A stretch of DNA of 64,000 nt from an uncultured Mailhella sp. (GCF_963931295.1 NZ_OZ007001.1:2807001-2871000), one strand, 5' to 3'; numbered from the stretch's first letter, positions 37,281 through 47,423 are shown. A program made the numbers and translations. Notes: generated by a model not told the origin, from the letters alone.

Positions 37281-37646
37281 TCAGGAAATTTTTTCGATGT
37301 AGCGCACGCGAAGATGCAGATCCTTCGCGTCGGCGTTCCTTTTCTTGCCGATTTCGCCCGTGATTCTGACGGTATCCTGAGGCGTGATGTCAAGCTGACC
37401 GAACACGTGCGGAGGAATGTCTATGGTCATGGTGCCGCTCTTGTCCTGGAAAGTGTATCTGTTTTTCTCCAGATGCTTGACGATGTTGCCTTCGAGAACG
37501 CAGGTGGTCATGTCGCCGGCCTTGACGGCCGCCTGCACGGTGTTGATGAGTTTCTGGCTGTCGCTGGGGCCCCGGAATCCGGCATATGCCGAGGTCGATA
37601 TCAGCAGAGCTATGGACAGGGATGCGGCCAGAACGGAAATTTTCAT
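37281..37646 (-). CDS. periplasmic BOF (YgiW/NirD-like) protein
   Basis: 121 residues from ATG 37646, preceded by GGAGGATAGC; a longer frame upstream is rejected because the signal peptide (MKISVLAASLSIALLISTSAYAG) starts here. The mature part is the single OB-fold of the BOF family: VQAAVKAGDMTTCVLEGNIV, KNRYTFQDKSGTMTIDIP and TPQDTVRITGEIGKK. Members such as YgiW/VisP are periplasmic stress-tolerance proteins that bind small ligands or peptidoglycan. The gene stands alone, with an 11-base-arm palindrome upstream at 37741-37765. Confidence 0.85.
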   Translation of the reverse strand: MKISVLAASLSIALLISTSAYAGFRGPSDSQKLINTVQAAVKAGDMTTCVLEGNIVKHLEKNRYTFQDKSGTMTIDIPPHVFGQLDITPQDTVRITGEIGKKRNADAKDLHLRVRYIEKIS

Positions 37647-37986
37647 GCTATCCTCCGGTACAATATACGGATATGAATGTCGTTGCAGATGATGGTAGAG
37701 TATTTTTATAACGGCTGCAACAGATGAAATCTGTTTTTGTGGCATTTCAAAATATTTGAAATGCCGCAGAGTATGTCGAGCTCAGCTCGACACTATTGAC
37801 GAGTGCTTAATACAAGAGCGACCGCTCGAAGAGACGTGCTCTCGGAGCGGTTGTTCTTGTCGTATCTGGGAGAATCTGTTGCGGATTTCAGACTCGGGGA
37901 GCGGCGATGCCGACCGGAAGGCGCGGTTAATCCGGCTCTGCCTGCCAAGGAATGAGGGCCTTGGCGTCTGGAAGACCGTGCGTGCG
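37647..37986. other. spacer with three clustered inverted repeats
   Basis: No gene. It contains GGCATTTCAAA-N3-TTTGAAATGCC (37741-37765), GTCGAGCT-C-AGCTCGAC (37775-37791) and a long hairpin at 37812-37860 with a 16-pair stem containing two G-U pairs when read on the + strand. These lie between the VOC gene end and the start of the BOF gene. Confidence 0.7.
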
Positions 37987-38355
37987 TCAGACTTCGGCGC
38001 CGACGCGCATGAGCTCAAAGGTGACGCCCTGCGGTCCGGCCACAAAGGAGCAGTTGTCGCTCGCCTTGTTGATCAGTTTGCAGCCGAATTCGTTGACGAG
38101 AGTTTCGGCCATGACGTTGGGATCGTCCACGCGGACGCCGATATGGTTGATGCCGCAGGCGGAACCGTCGGGCATGGAGGAGTCGGCAGAAATTTTCTTG
38201 AGGAAAATCTGCACGCCGGTGAGCGTGACGACGGCGCCGTCGGCTCCGCCGAATTTGCGGAAGCGGACGAATTCCGCACCGAAGGCCTTGGTCCAGAACG
38301 CAATCATGGCGTCAAGGTCGGTGCAGCAAAGATGGACATGATCGAAAGAAGTCAT
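37987..38355 (-). CDS. VOC/glyoxalase-family protein
   Basis: 122 residues from ATG 38355 with GAGG eight bases upstream. Two beta-alpha-beta-beta-beta modules are visible: SFDHVHLCCTDLDAMIAFWTKAFG and INHIGVRVDDPNVMAETLVNEFG, ending in VTFELMRVG. Metal ligands would be the His in DHVHL, the His in INHIG and the Glu in FELM. The size and paired His/Glu resemble methylmalonyl-CoA epimerase or small dioxygenase/glyoxalase relatives; the exact reaction is not resolved. It stands alone between unrelated genes. Confidence 0.75.
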   Translation of the reverse strand: MTSFDHVHLCCTDLDAMIAFWTKAFGAEFVRFRKFGGADGAVVTLTGVQIFLKKISADSSMPDGSACGINHIGVRVDDPNVMAETLVNEFGCKLINKASDNCSFVAGPQGVTFELMRVGAEV

Positions 38356-38566
38356 GGCATGCCTCGATGTTAGAGCGTTGTGACGGAGAATGGAGAAAGG
38401 ATGCGCGTGAGAGGGGGGCGCTTTCCGTGTTTTGTCGTTTTGCCGTGCCCGCGTCGGCGGGAGCGGAATGTTTGCCCGGCGGGCGTATTTGGGGAAGACG
38501 CGGCGGCGTTCGTCGAGAAAGAAGACACGCCGCTTCGGAGTCTGCGACGCCTGTGGACGGTCAGAC

Positions 38567-39886
38567 TCAGGCTCCCTCCGCCTCGTTTCCGCTGAAGGCA
38601 AGAATGCGGAAGCAGGTGGCGGGCACGAGCAGGGTTCCGTCTTCGTGGAGAATGCGGGTAGCCTTCTTGATGGCCCGGCCGGTAGTGTCGTGCGTCATGA
38701 GCACGAGGGACACGCAGTCGTCGCGGGTGGCCGCCTTCTGAATGAGCTGGGCGAAGCTGATGCCTTCCTTGGCGAACACGGTGGCGATGTCGCGCAGCAC
38801 GCCGGGGGTGTCGCGCACGGTGGCGCGCACGTACCAGGGACTTTCCGCCTCGTCGGAAGGAAGAATTTCGGCGTCGGGCAGGGTGTGAACGAAGCCGGTG
38901 TTGGCTTCGGAGCTGTTCACGTCGTCGCGTCGGGCCAGGGCCAGCAGATCGCCGAGCACAGCGCTGGCCGTGGGGCGGCTGCCCGCGCCGAGGCCGTGCA
39001 GGAACAGCGAGCCGACGGCGTTGCCTTCGATGCGCACGGCGTTGTAGGCGCCGTTCACCCGGGCAAGGAGCATGGAATGATGCACGAGCGCGGGGAACAC
39101 TCCGGCTTCGATTTTGCCGTTTTCGTCGCGGGCCTGACCGATGAGCTTGATGCGGTAGCCGAACTCGCGGGCGAACTGTATGTCCAGCGGATTGAGGCCG
39201 CGGATGCCCTCGATGGAGAGCTGGGAGAAATCGTAGTGGACGCCCCAGGCCAGTCGGATGAGCAGCACCAGCTTGTGGGCGGCGTCCTGACCGTCGATGT
39301 CCAGCGAGGGATCGGCTTCGGCAAGGCCGAGATCCTGCGCTTCCTTGAGCGCGGTGGGGAAGTCGAAGCCGTGGCTGTTCATTTCGGAAAGAATGTAGTT
39401 GGACGTGCCGTTCAGGATGCCCATCACCGAGGTGATGTGATTGCCGGCAAGGCTGTCGCGCAGGGTCTGAATGACGGGAATGGCGCCCGCGGAACTGGCT
39501 TCGTAGCCGAGGGCCACGTTTTTCCTTGCGGCGAGCGAGAAGATTTCCCGGCCGTATTCGGCAAGCAGCGCCTTGTTGGCCGTGACGACGGACTTGCCGT
39601 TTTCCATGGAGCGCAGAATCAGTTCCCGGGCCGTGGTAGTTCCGCCCATGAGTTCCACGACCACCTGAATGTCGGGGTCGTCGGCAAGGGACAGGGCGTT
39701 GTCGGTGAGGACGACGCCTGCGGGCAGATCGCGCTTTTTGGCGAGATTGTGGACGGCCACCGCCTTGATCGTAATTTCGCGGCCGGTTCTGCGCAGAATT
39801 TCGTCGTGATTCTTTTGCAGCATTTCCACGAGGCCGCTGCCGACCGTACCGAGGCCGGCGATACCGATGCAAAGGTTCTGAGACAT
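38567..39886 (-). CDS. hom: homoserine dehydrogenase
   Basis: 439 residues. GIAGLGTVGSGLVEML is the NAD(P)-binding start, VVELMGGTTTARELI and TANKALLAEYG the family core, GILNGTSNYILSEM the substrate-binding signature, and a C-terminal ACT domain begins at about YVRATVRDTPGVLRDIA. It reduces aspartate semialdehyde to homoserine for threonine and methionine synthesis; the ACT domain suggests threonine feedback. It lies downstream of an aminotransferase gene on the same strand, separated by a strong hairpin. Confidence 0.95.
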   Translation of the reverse strand: MSQNLCIGIAGLGTVGSGLVEMLQKNHDEILRRTGREITIKAVAVHNLAKKRDLPAGVVLTDNALSLADDPDIQVVVELMGGTTTARELILRSMENGKSVVTANKALLAEYGREIFSLAARKNVALGYEASSAGAIPVIQTLRDSLAGNHITSVMGILNGTSNYILSEMNSHGFDFPTALKEAQDLGLAEADPSLDIDGQDAAHKLVLLIRLAWGVHYDFSQLSIEGIRGLNPLDIQFAREFGYRIKLIGQARDENGKIEAGVFPALVHHSMLLARVNGAYNAVRIEGNAVGSLFLHGLGAGSRPTASAVLGDLLALARRDDVNSSEANTGFVHTLPDAEILPSDEAESPWYVRATVRDTPGVLRDIATVFAKEGISFAQLIQKAATRDDCVSLVLMTHDTTGRAIKKATRILHEDGTLLVPATCFRILAFSGNEAEGA

Positions 39887-40018
39887 GCAAGCTCCAAAGG
39901 AGGAAAGAGGTTGTGCCGGAAGTGCCGACGGCGGATTTTTCCGGTGTTGCGGGCGGTTGGCGGTTGGCGGTCCGGCCGTCCGGAGTATCCGTCGGGGGGC
40001 GGCGTGATGTCAAACGGC

Positions 40019-40057
40019 GCTCAAAGACGGGCGCATGTGCTTCGCCCGTCTTTGAGC
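40019..40057. terminator. 15-base perfect hairpin between aminotransferase and hom
   Basis: GCTCAAAGACGGGCG / CGCCCGTCTTTGAGC with a nine-base loop, eight bases past the aminotransferase stop. No U-tract follows on either strand, so it may be a Rho-dependent or processing/stability element rather than a simple terminator. Confidence 0.55.
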
Positions 40058-40064
40058 GGAGGGA

Positions 40065-41240
40065 TCAGCCTTCCTGAAGCACCTTCTTGATGCCCTGAAG
40101 GGCCTGTCTGGTGCGTTTCTGATTTTCGATGAGGGCAAAGCGCACGTATTCGTCGCCCATCTGTCCGAATCCGATGCCCGGCTGCACGGCCACGTGGCCT
40201 TTCTGCAGCAGCAGCTTGGAAAACTCCATGGAGCCCATGGCGCGGAACGGTTCGGGAATGCGGCCCCACGCGAACATGGTGGCCTTGGGCGGCGTGATGG
40301 GCCAGCCTATGCGGTTGAGGCCCGCGCAGAGCACGTCGCGGCGCTTGCGGTATTCGTCGCAGATTTTTTCCACGGCGTCGCGCGGGGCGTTGAGGCCCAC
40401 GGTGGCCGCAATCTGGATGGGCTGGAAGATGCCGTAGTCGAGATAGCTCTTGATGCGGGTGAGAATGTGGACGAGGTCGCGGTTGCCGAGACAGAAGCCC
40501 ATGCGCCATCCGGCCATGGAGTAGCCCTTGGTCATGGAATAGAATTCCACGCCCACGTCTTCCGCGCCCTTGGCCTGCAGGAAGCTCGGGGCCTTGTAGC
40601 CGTCGTAGCACAGATCGGCGTAGGCCATGTCGTGGATGACCCACATTTTATGTTCCTTGGCGAATTCCACGATGCGCTCGAAGAAGGGCAGATCCACGAC
40701 CTGCGTGGTGGGGTTCTGCGGATAGCTGATGATGAGCAGCTTGGGCTTGGGCCAGGTCTGCTTGGTGGCGGTGAGCAGATCTTCAAAGAAGTCGCGGTCT
40801 TCGGCTACGGGAATGCGGCGCACGTCGGCCCCGCAGATGACGGGGGCGTACACGTGGATGGGATAGGTGGGATCGGGCGCGAACACGACGTCGCCGGGGT
40901 TCAGCATGGCGAGGCACAGATGGGCGAGCCCCTCCTTGGAACCGATGGTGGCTATGGCCTGCGTTTCGGGATCGAGATGCACGTCGTAGCGGCGGGCGTA
41001 GAGATCGCAGATGGCCTTGCGCAGGTTCGGAATGCCGCGGGAAACGGAATAGCGGTGATTCACGGGCTTGCGGGCCGCTTCGCACAGTTTGTCCACGATG
41101 AATTTGGGCGTCGGCAGATCGGGATTGCCCATGGACAGGTCAACAATGTCGATGTTCTGCTGGCGGAGCTGCTTCTTGATGTCTCCCACAACGGCGAAGG
41201 CGTAGGGAGGGAGACGGTCTATCCTCGAAAATTCGGGCAT
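40065..41240 (-). CDS. class I/II pyridoxal-phosphate aminotransferase (AlaC/DapL-like)
   Basis: 391 residues. [66 protein letters not shown] and [15 protein letters not shown] (the PLP lysine is in SMTKG) mark a fold-type I aminotransferase of the alanine/LL-diaminopimelate group. It most likely makes alanine from pyruvate or acts in the lysine/threonine family pathways, as in neighbouring hom. Substrate specificity is not certain. The start has no close upstream gene; it diverges from recD2. Confidence 0.88.
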   Translation of the reverse strand: MPEFSRIDRLPPYAFAVVGDIKKQLRQQNIDIVDLSMGNPDLPTPKFIVDKLCEAARKPVNHRYSVSRGIPNLRKAICDLYARRYDVHLDPETQAIATIGSKEGLAHLCLAMLNPGDVVFAPDPTYPIHVYAPVICGADVRRIPVAEDRDFFEDLLTATKQTWPKPKLLIISYPQNPTTQVVDLPFFERIVEFAKEHKMWVIHDMAYADLCYDGYKAPSFLQAKGAEDVGVEFYSMTKGYSMAGWRMGFCLGNRDLVHILTRIKSYLDYGIFQPIQIAATVGLNAPRDAVEKICDEYRKRRDVLCAGLNRIGWPITPPKATMFAWGRIPEPFRAMGSMEFSKLLLQKGHVAVQPGIGFGQMGDEYVRFALIENQKRTRQALQGIKKVLQEG

Positions 41241-41550
41241 ACTGTCCTCACAGTACGGAAAAAGCCAGGCCGGGCCGTGCGTTTTCCCGGGGCGCTGGCA
41301 TGACGCTTCCGGGCTGCCTCGACGCAGTCTGAACTGCTGAGGATTACTGGCATGCCGGGCGCTTGCGCGGCATACGGCGGGGTGCAGACCTTGGACGATG
41401 CCGGGGACGCGCTGGCATGACGCGCACCCGACGGAGTCTGCCTTGATGATATTTCCTGTTTATAGTAGTACATCAAGGGAGTTGTAAAGAGGCCGGCATG
41501 AGGGCTGCCCGGCTTTTCTTTTTCTATAACAGAGCCCGTGGCGGAAAAAT
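41241..41550. promoter_or_regulatory. divergent promoter region with CTGGCATG repeats
   Basis: No gene. GCGCTGGCATGACGC occurs exactly at 41292-41306 and 41409-41423, and a related CTGGCATGCCG at 41347-41357. The region separates the divergent aminotransferase and recD2 genes, so the repeats may be operator sites. Confidence 0.5.
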
Positions 41551-43824
41551 ATGGAACAAATGGATATGCTGACCCAGGATGGCGCCGACAGCCCGGAGGA
41601 ATTTTCCGGCACGCTGGAGCGCGTGGTCTTCCACAACGCGGAAAACGGCTGGACGGTATTCCGGCTCCGCGTGGAGGGACGGGAAGATCCGGTGGCCGTG
41701 GTGGGCAGCATGTCTTCGCCGCAGCCCGGCGCCCGGCTGCGCGTGAAGGGCCGCTGGATCAAGCATCCGAAGTTCGGCCGTCAGATACAGATGACCTCGT
41801 TTGAGGAAGAGCTGCCCGCCACCGAAGAGGGCATACGGCTTTTTCTCGCGTCCGGCTGCATCAAGGGCATAGGGCCGAAGTGGGCTGACCGCATCGTGGC
41901 GCACTTCGGCGCAAGCACGCTCGACGTCATGGATCACGACCCCGAGCGCATGCTCGAACTGCCCCGTTTCGGCAAAAAGCGCCTGGAAGCCATGAAGGCC
42001 TCCTGGGCGGAGCATCAGGGCATTCGCGAGCTCATGATTTTTCTTCAGCCCCACGGCGTCACGGCCGGGCTTTCGGTGCGCATCTATCGTCAGTACGGCG
42101 CGCAGGCGCTGGTCGTGGTGCGCGAGAATCCCTACCGCCTGGCCATGGACATTCACGGCATAGGCTTCACCACGGCGGACGCGCTGGCCCGCAAGCTCGG
42201 CTTCGATGAATCAAGCCCTCTGCGGGCCGAGGCAGGCGTACTGTATCTGCTCATGCGCCTCACCGAAGACGGGCACGTGTACTATCCGCGCAATCTGCTG
42301 GTGGACGAGGCCGTGCAGAAGCTCTCCATTCCCCCGGAAATGGCGGACGAGGCCGTGTCCGATCTTGAGCGCGAAGAGCGCGTGGTCATCGAGGACCTCG
42401 GCGATCACGAAGGCGTGTACCTCACGCGAAACTACATTTATGAATCGAAGATAGCCTTCTACATGCACAGACTGCTGCATTCGCCGAAGTCCGTGCACAT
42501 TCCCGAGCCGAAAAAACTGGTGAAGCGGGTCATTTCCGCCATGCCCATGGAGCTTGCCGAAGAGCAGAAGCAGGCCGTCTATACGGCCGCCGCCTCCAAG
42601 GTCATGGTGCTCACCGGCGGCCCCGGCACGGGCAAGACCACCATTCTGAACGCCATCATCAAGGTGTTTCAGGAGGCAAGGGCGCGCATTCTGCTGGCCG
42701 CGCCCACGGGCCGCGCCGCCAAGCGCATGTCCGAGGCGAGCGGCATGGAGGCGCGGACCATTCATCGGCTGCTCGAATACAGTCCTTCGGAAGACGGCTT
42801 CAACCGCAACGAAAACAATCCTCTCGCGTGCGGACTGCTGGTGGTGGACGAGGCTTCCATGATGGACACCATGCTCATGTATCATCTGGTGAAGGCCGCG
42901 CCCGTGGGAGCCACGTTCATTCTGGTGGGCGACGTGAATCAGCTTCCTTCCGTGGGGCCGGGCAACGTGCTGCGCGACGTCATCGCGTCGGGCGCGGTGC
43001 CCGTGGTGGAGCTCCTGGAAGTGTTCCGTCAGGCCGCGGAAAGCGACATCATCTGCAACGCACACCTCATCAACAAGGGAGAGCTGCCGGAACTGCATCA
43101 GCGGGCGGGCCAGAAAACGGACTTCTATTTTTTCAAGCAGGACGATCCCGAGGCCGCCGCCGATCTCGTGGTGGACCTCGTGCGCGACCGCATTCCCCGC
43201 AAGTTCGGCTTTCACACGGAAGACATTCAGGTGCTCTCGCCCATGCTGCGCGGAGCCGTGGGCGTGAACAGTCTGAACCGCCGCCTTCAGGACGCCGTAA
43301 ATCCGCAGCCGACCTCTCTTGTGCGGGGCGAGAGACAGTTCCGCCTGAACGACCGGGTCATGCAGGTGCGCAACAACTACGACAAGGACGTGTTCAACGG
43401 CGACACCGGAACCATCATTTATCTGGACGCTGAGGAGCGCGAAGTGACCGTGCGCTTCGACGACCGCAACGTGAACTATCTCTGGGAGGAAATGGACGAG
43501 CTTGTTCCGGCCTACGCCATTTCCATTCACAAGTCGCAGGGCGGCGAGTATCCGGTGGTGGTCATTCCGCTCATGATGCAGCATTTCATGCTTCTGCAGC
43601 GCAACCTGGTGTACACCGCGGTGACGCGCGGACGCAAAATGGTGGTGCTGGTGGGCGAGTGGAGGGCGCTGGCCATAGCGGTGAAGAACAATCACATCCG
43701 CAGACGTTATACCTGGCTGGCGCATCGGCTGGCCGGCAGCGAAGGATCGGTGCATGCCGACATGCTGCCCGAAGTGGGCTCTTCCTCCGGACGCCGCGCG
43801 GGAAAGGACGTGAAAACATCATGA
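41551..43824 (+). CDS. recD2: ATP-dependent DNA helicase RecD2
   Basis: 757 residues. An OB-like N-terminal domain (ENGWTVFRLRVEG) and tandem helix-hairpin-helix region (IKGIGPKWADRIVAHFG, LPRFGKKRLEAMK) mark RecD2 rather than RecD. Superfamily 1B helicase motifs follow: LTGGPGTGKTT (Walker A), APTGRAAKRMSE, LLVVDEASMMD (Walker B), LVGDVNQLPSVGPGNVL, and AISIHKSQGGEYPVVVIP with YTAVTRGRK. It unwinds DNA 5' to 3' and takes part in repair without RecBC. The nearest following gene starts within its stop codon (ATGA). Confidence 0.95.
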   Translation: MEQMDMLTQDGADSPEEFSGTLERVVFHNAENGWTVFRLRVEGREDPVAVVGSMSSPQPGARLRVKGRWIKHPKFGRQIQMTSFEEELPATEEGIRLFLASGCIKGIGPKWADRIVAHFGASTLDVMDHDPERMLELPRFGKKRLEAMKASWAEHQGIRELMIFLQPHGVTAGLSVRIYRQYGAQALVVVRENPYRLAMDIHGIGFTTADALARKLGFDESSPLRAEAGVLYLLMRLTEDGHVYYPRNLLVDEAVQKLSIPPEMADEAVSDLEREERVVIEDLGDHEGVYLTRNYIYESKIAFYMHRLLHSPKSVHIPEPKKLVKRVISAMPMELAEEQKQAVYTAAASKVMVLTGGPGTGKTTILNAIIKVFQEARARILLAAPTGRAAKRMSEASGMEARTIHRLLEYSPSEDGFNRNENNPLACGLLVVDEASMMDTMLMYHLVKAAPVGATFILVGDVNQLPSVGPGNVLRDVIASGAVPVVELLEVFRQAAESDIICNAHLINKGELPELHQRAGQKTDFYFFKQDDPEAAADLVVDLVRDRIPRKFGFHTEDIQVLSPMLRGAVGVNSLNRRLQDAVNPQPTSLVRGERQFRLNDRVMQVRNNYDKDVFNGDTGTIIYLDAEEREVTVRFDDRNVNYLWEEMDELVPAYAISIHKSQGGEYPVVVIPLMMQHFMLLQRNLVYTAVTRGRKMVVLVGEWRALAIAVKNNHIRRRYTWLAHRLAGSEGSVHADMLPEVGSSSGRRAGKDVKTS

Positions 43825-45200
43825 CAGTGACGTACGATTGGAAAAAGAGCATGTTCGGCGCAAGAGCCGCGCTGCTGTGCCTTGTGCTTTCCGGAGCGGT
43901 GGCCGCTGCGGGCTGCGCGCCGCAGCCGAAGATGCCAGTGCAGCCGCAGAACGCCGCAGGCGAGGTGCGGGACGTGAACGTGATTCCCCAGAATCTGGCG
44001 CTCTTTGCCGGGCAGGCCGGAGGCAACGCGCTTCTGCGCTCGCAGGCGGCAGCGGATGAGGACATGCAGGCCTTCCGCCGGAGATTCTTTGCGCCCTGGG
44101 ATTCGGGCAAACTTTCGCGCGCCACGCTGCGCGAGTTCGAGGCCGTGCTGAACTGGTCGCCCGGCAAGCGCGGATATGCGGAAAATCTGCGTCCGTGGAG
44201 CGATGCGGCCTGGGAAAGGATGCGTTACAACGCCGCGCTGGACGAGGCGTCCGGGCCGGGACGTCCGGCCATTGCCGTGAGGACTGCGGATCTTCGCCTG
44301 GCTCCCACCGTGAAGCCCCGGTTCGCCCGTGTGGAAGGCGCTGGGCAGGGCTGGCCCTTCGACGATTTTCAGCAGAGCTCCGTGGCCGTGGGCACGCCGC
44401 TCATGGCGTATCACGCGAGCCGCGACGACGCGTGGCTTCTGGTGCAGAGTCCCATGGCCTGGGGCTGGGTGCAGGCGGACAGCGTGGCCTTTGCCGACGA
44501 GTCCTTCTGCGCTTTGTGGAAGAGCGCGCCGCTGGAAGCCGTGGTTCGGGAAGGCGTTTCCCTGCAAAACGGCAGCGCGTTTCTTGCGCTTGCGAACATC
44601 GGCACGGTGCTCCCCGTTGAGGGCGGACGGACGCTGGTTCCGGCGCGCGGCTCCGACGCTTCGGCAAAGATTGTTTCCGTAGTTCTGGAGCCCGGCGCGG
44701 CGCTGCCCATGCCGCAGCCGCTCACTGCGCAGGCCGTGGCCGTCATTGGCGACCGCATGATGGGAGAAAATTATGGCTGGGGCGGCATGTACGGCAACAG
44801 GGACTGCTCTGCCATGATGCGCGACCTGTTCGCGCCTTTCGGCATCTGGCTGCCCCGCAATTCCGCAGCGCAGGCCAAATTCGGCGATCTTCACAGCCTT
44901 CAGGGCATGAGCGCCTCCGCCAAGATCGAGGCCATCGAGCGCGGAGCGGAACCGTTCCGCACGCTGCTCTGGCTGCCCGGACACATCGGACTCTACGTGG
45001 GGCGCTTTGAAGGGCAGCCCGTGTTCTTCCACGACATCTGGGGCGTTCGCAGCCGGCTGCGCGACGGACGCGAAGGACGCATTATTCTCGGCAGGGCCGT
45101 GATTACCGGCGTGCGGCCCGGCAGCGAGAGAAGCGACGTGGATCCCAAGGGGCTGCTCATCGAAAGGATGCGCGGCTACTCCATCATCGGCGGACGGTAG
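43821..45200 (+). CDS. SH3-domain NlpC/P60-type cell-wall hydrolase lipoprotein
   Basis: 459 residues. The signal region ends in a lipobox VAAAGC, so it is a lipoprotein. An N-terminal helical domain (LRPWSDAAWERMRYNAAL) and SH3b-type modules (IAVRTADLRLAPTVKPRF, DDAWLLVQSPMAWGWVQAD) precede a catalytic papain-like domain: YGWGGMYGNRDCSAMMRDLF holds the catalytic Cys, and LLWLPGHIGLYVG the catalytic His. This layout matches gamma-D-glutamyl-L-diamino acid endopeptidases that trim peptidoglycan in the periplasm. Translation is coupled to recD2 by a four-base overlap, although the functions are unrelated. Confidence 0.88.
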   Translation: MTVTYDWKKSMFGARAALLCLVLSGAVAAAGCAPQPKMPVQPQNAAGEVRDVNVIPQNLALFAGQAGGNALLRSQAAADEDMQAFRRRFFAPWDSGKLSRATLREFEAVLNWSPGKRGYAENLRPWSDAAWERMRYNAALDEASGPGRPAIAVRTADLRLAPTVKPRFARVEGAGQGWPFDDFQQSSVAVGTPLMAYHASRDDAWLLVQSPMAWGWVQADSVAFADESFCALWKSAPLEAVVREGVSLQNGSAFLALANIGTVLPVEGGRTLVPARGSDASAKIVSVVLEPGAALPMPQPLTAQAVAVIGDRMMGENYGWGGMYGNRDCSAMMRDLFAPFGIWLPRNSAAQAKFGDLHSLQGMSASAKIEAIERGAEPFRTLLWLPGHIGLYVGRFEGQPVFFHDIWGVRSRLRDGREGRIILGRAVITGVRPGSERSDVDPKGLLIERMRGYSIIGGR

Positions 45201-45202
45201 GC

Positions 45203-46546
45203 ATGGAAAAGACGTTTAAATTTTATACCATTACCTACGGCTGCCGTGTGAACCAGTACGAAACGCAGGCCATCCGCGAATGGTGGCAGAGTCTCGGCGG
45301 CTCGGAAATCGACGATCCGGCCGAGGCGGACGTGGTGCTGGTGGATTCCTGCGCCGTGACGGCGCAGGCCGTGAGCGACGCCAGACAGATGACGCGCAAA
45401 ATAGGCCGTCTCAATCCGCAGGCGCGCATTTTTGCCGCAGGCTGCGCGTCTTCGGCGGAACCCGCCGACTTTGCGCTGCCGGGCGTGGCCGCCGTGATTC
45501 CGCAGAAGGACAAGTTCGTGCTTTTGCGCGGCCATCCCCTGGACATGACCGACTTCACCGTGCCGGAAGAGGGGAGACCGCGCTTTGCGCCGTTTTCCAT
45601 CAGTTCGTTCCGGCGGGCAAGACCCGTGGTCAAGGTGCAGGACGGCTGTTCACAGGGCTGCGCCTACTGCATCATTCCGCTCACGCGCGGCCCGGCGCGC
45701 AGCCGCTCCGTGGACGACATTCTGGCCGAAACGCGGCGTCTTCTGGAGGCCGGATACCGGGAAATCATGATTTCCGGCGTGAATCTGCGTCAGTTCCACG
45801 CGGACGGGCAGGACGGCCGCAATTTCTGGACGCTGCTGCAACGTATGGACGCGGAATTTTCGCCGGAATGGCAGGGAAGGGCTCGTTTTCGCCTGAGCTC
45901 GCTTGATCCGGCGCAGGTGACGGACGAAGCCTGTCTGGAAACGCTGGAAGGCTGCCGCATGGTGTGTCCGCATCTGCACCTGTCGCTGCAGAGCGGAAGC
46001 ATGGCCGTGCTTCAGCGCATGGGGCGTTCGCCCTATTCTCCGCAGAGCGTGGCCGAGGCCGTGGAAAAGATGCGTCGTTTCTGGCCGGTGATGGGGCTCG
46101 GCGCAGACATTCTCATGGGCTTTCCCGGCGAGACCGAGGAAGAGACGGAGGAAACGCTGGACATGCTGCGCGCTCTGCCCATGACCTACGCCCACGTGTT
46201 TCCCTATTCCGAGCGCCCCGGCACCCGCGCCGCGGCGTTGAAGCAGCTGCCCAAAAAGGTGCGCCAGCAGCACGCGGCGAGAGTACGCTCGCTCATGGCG
46301 GAAAAGCACGCGCGCTTTCTTGAGGAGCAGCTTGCGCAGCCCGTCATGCGGGTGGCCTTCGACAGCGCCGACGCCCGCCACGGAAACAATGAATGGTACG
46401 CCGACTGCCGCATGGAAGACGAAGTTGTGGCGCGCAGAGGCGATCATGAGCTTGTCTGCGCGCAGCCCGTGCGCGTGGAAGGAAATTTGATTATCGTACG
46501 CCCCGCAGGGGAAGAAAACCTCACGACCTACCCTTCAGGAGAATGA
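45203..46546 (+). CDS. mtaB: tRNA t6A37 methylthiotransferase MtaB
   Basis: 447 residues with the three MTTase parts: an N-terminal domain with three cluster cysteines (YGCRVNQYE, DSCAVT, AGCAS), a radical-SAM domain with CSQGCAYC, and a C-terminal TRAM region. GCRVNQ and IPLTRGPARSRS fit MtaB, which adds a methylthio group to t6A at position 37 of tRNAs reading ANN codons. It is two bases after the hydrolase gene and followed directly by yicC. Confidence 0.9.
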   Translation: MEKTFKFYTITYGCRVNQYETQAIREWWQSLGGSEIDDPAEADVVLVDSCAVTAQAVSDARQMTRKIGRLNPQARIFAAGCASSAEPADFALPGVAAVIPQKDKFVLLRGHPLDMTDFTVPEEGRPRFAPFSISSFRRARPVVKVQDGCSQGCAYCIIPLTRGPARSRSVDDILAETRRLLEAGYREIMISGVNLRQFHADGQDGRNFWTLLQRMDAEFSPEWQGRARFRLSSLDPAQVTDEACLETLEGCRMVCPHLHLSLQSGSMAVLQRMGRSPYSPQSVAEAVEKMRRFWPVMGLGADILMGFPGETEEETEETLDMLRALPMTYAHVFPYSERPGTRAAALKQLPKKVRQQHAARVRSLMAEKHARFLEEQLAQPVMRVAFDSADARHGNNEWYADCRMEDEVVARRGDHELVCAQPVRVEGNLIIVRPAGEENLTTYPSGE

Positions 46547-46547
46547 T

Positions 46548-47423
46548 ATGCCGCTTCGCAGCATGACGGGCTTCGGCCGTTTTCAGCAGGACAACGGCGA
46601 CGTGGTCCAGACTTGGGAGATCCGCAGCGTCAACAGCCGTTTCCTCGACCTCAAGTGGAAGCTTCCGCCGCAGGCCCGCAACATGGAGGCCCGCTTTGAA
46701 AAGATCGTGCGTCGCTTCGCCTCGCGCGGGCGCGTGGAAATTTCGCTGAATCTGCAGTTTTCCGGCGTTTCGCGCGTGAGCTTCGACGCGGCGCAGGCGT
46801 CGGCCATGCTGGATGCGGTGAAGGCCTTCGCTTCGTCGCGCGGAGACATCTTCGACGTGGATTACATGGCGCTCATGCAGCTTTCGCCGCTCTGGACGTC
46901 GGGTGGGGAAGAAGACGAGGCGCTGTTCGACGCGCTGGCCGCCGGGCTTGAAGGCGCGCTTGCGGACTGGAACGAGGCCCGCGAGACCGAGGCCGTGGCG
47001 CTTGCGCGTGATCTGGAAGCCAGATTCAGCCGCATGGCGGAGTGGATTTCGGCCATTGAGGAACGGGCTCCCGAGGTCAAGGCCGCCCGTTTCGAGCAGG
47101 TGCGCGAACGTCTTACAGACATGCTGAACTCGCTCGGCGGAGAACTTGAGGAAAACCGTTTTCTTCAGGAAGTGGTCATTCTGGCCGACAAGCTTGACGT
47201 GACGGAAGAACTCATTCGTCTGCATTCCCATCTCGTGCGTCTGGCCTCGCTCATGGAGAGCGGCGAAGACGCGGGGCGCAAGCTGGACTTCACGCTTCAG
47301 GAGAGTTTCCGCGAGATCAACACCTGCGGCAACAAGATTCAGGACGCGCAGGTCTCCCGCATCGTGGTGGACTGCAAGAACGAGCTTGAGAAGTGCCGCG
47401 AACAGGTGCAGAACCTGGAGTAG
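46548..47423 (+). CDS. yicC: YicC/YloC-family endoribonuclease
   Basis: 291 residues. [11 protein letters not shown] at the N-terminus and [13 protein letters not shown] are the family's N-terminal motif; the DUF1732 C-terminal part includes [15 protein letters not shown] and [10 protein letters not shown]...REINT. Members have been shown to be ribonucleases that affect small-RNA and mRNA stability. It sits in the usual yicC-DUF370-gmk order. Confidence 0.93.
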   Translation: MPLRSMTGFGRFQQDNGDVVQTWEIRSVNSRFLDLKWKLPPQARNMEARFEKIVRRFASRGRVEISLNLQFSGVSRVSFDAAQASAMLDAVKAFASSRGDIFDVDYMALMQLSPLWTSGGEEDEALFDALAAGLEGALADWNEARETEAVALARDLEARFSRMAEWISAIEERAPEVKAARFEQVRERLTDMLNSLGGELEENRFLQEVVILADKLDVTEELIRLHSHLVRLASLMESGEDAGRKLDFTLQESFREINTCGNKIQDAQVSRIVVDCKNELEKCREQVQNLE

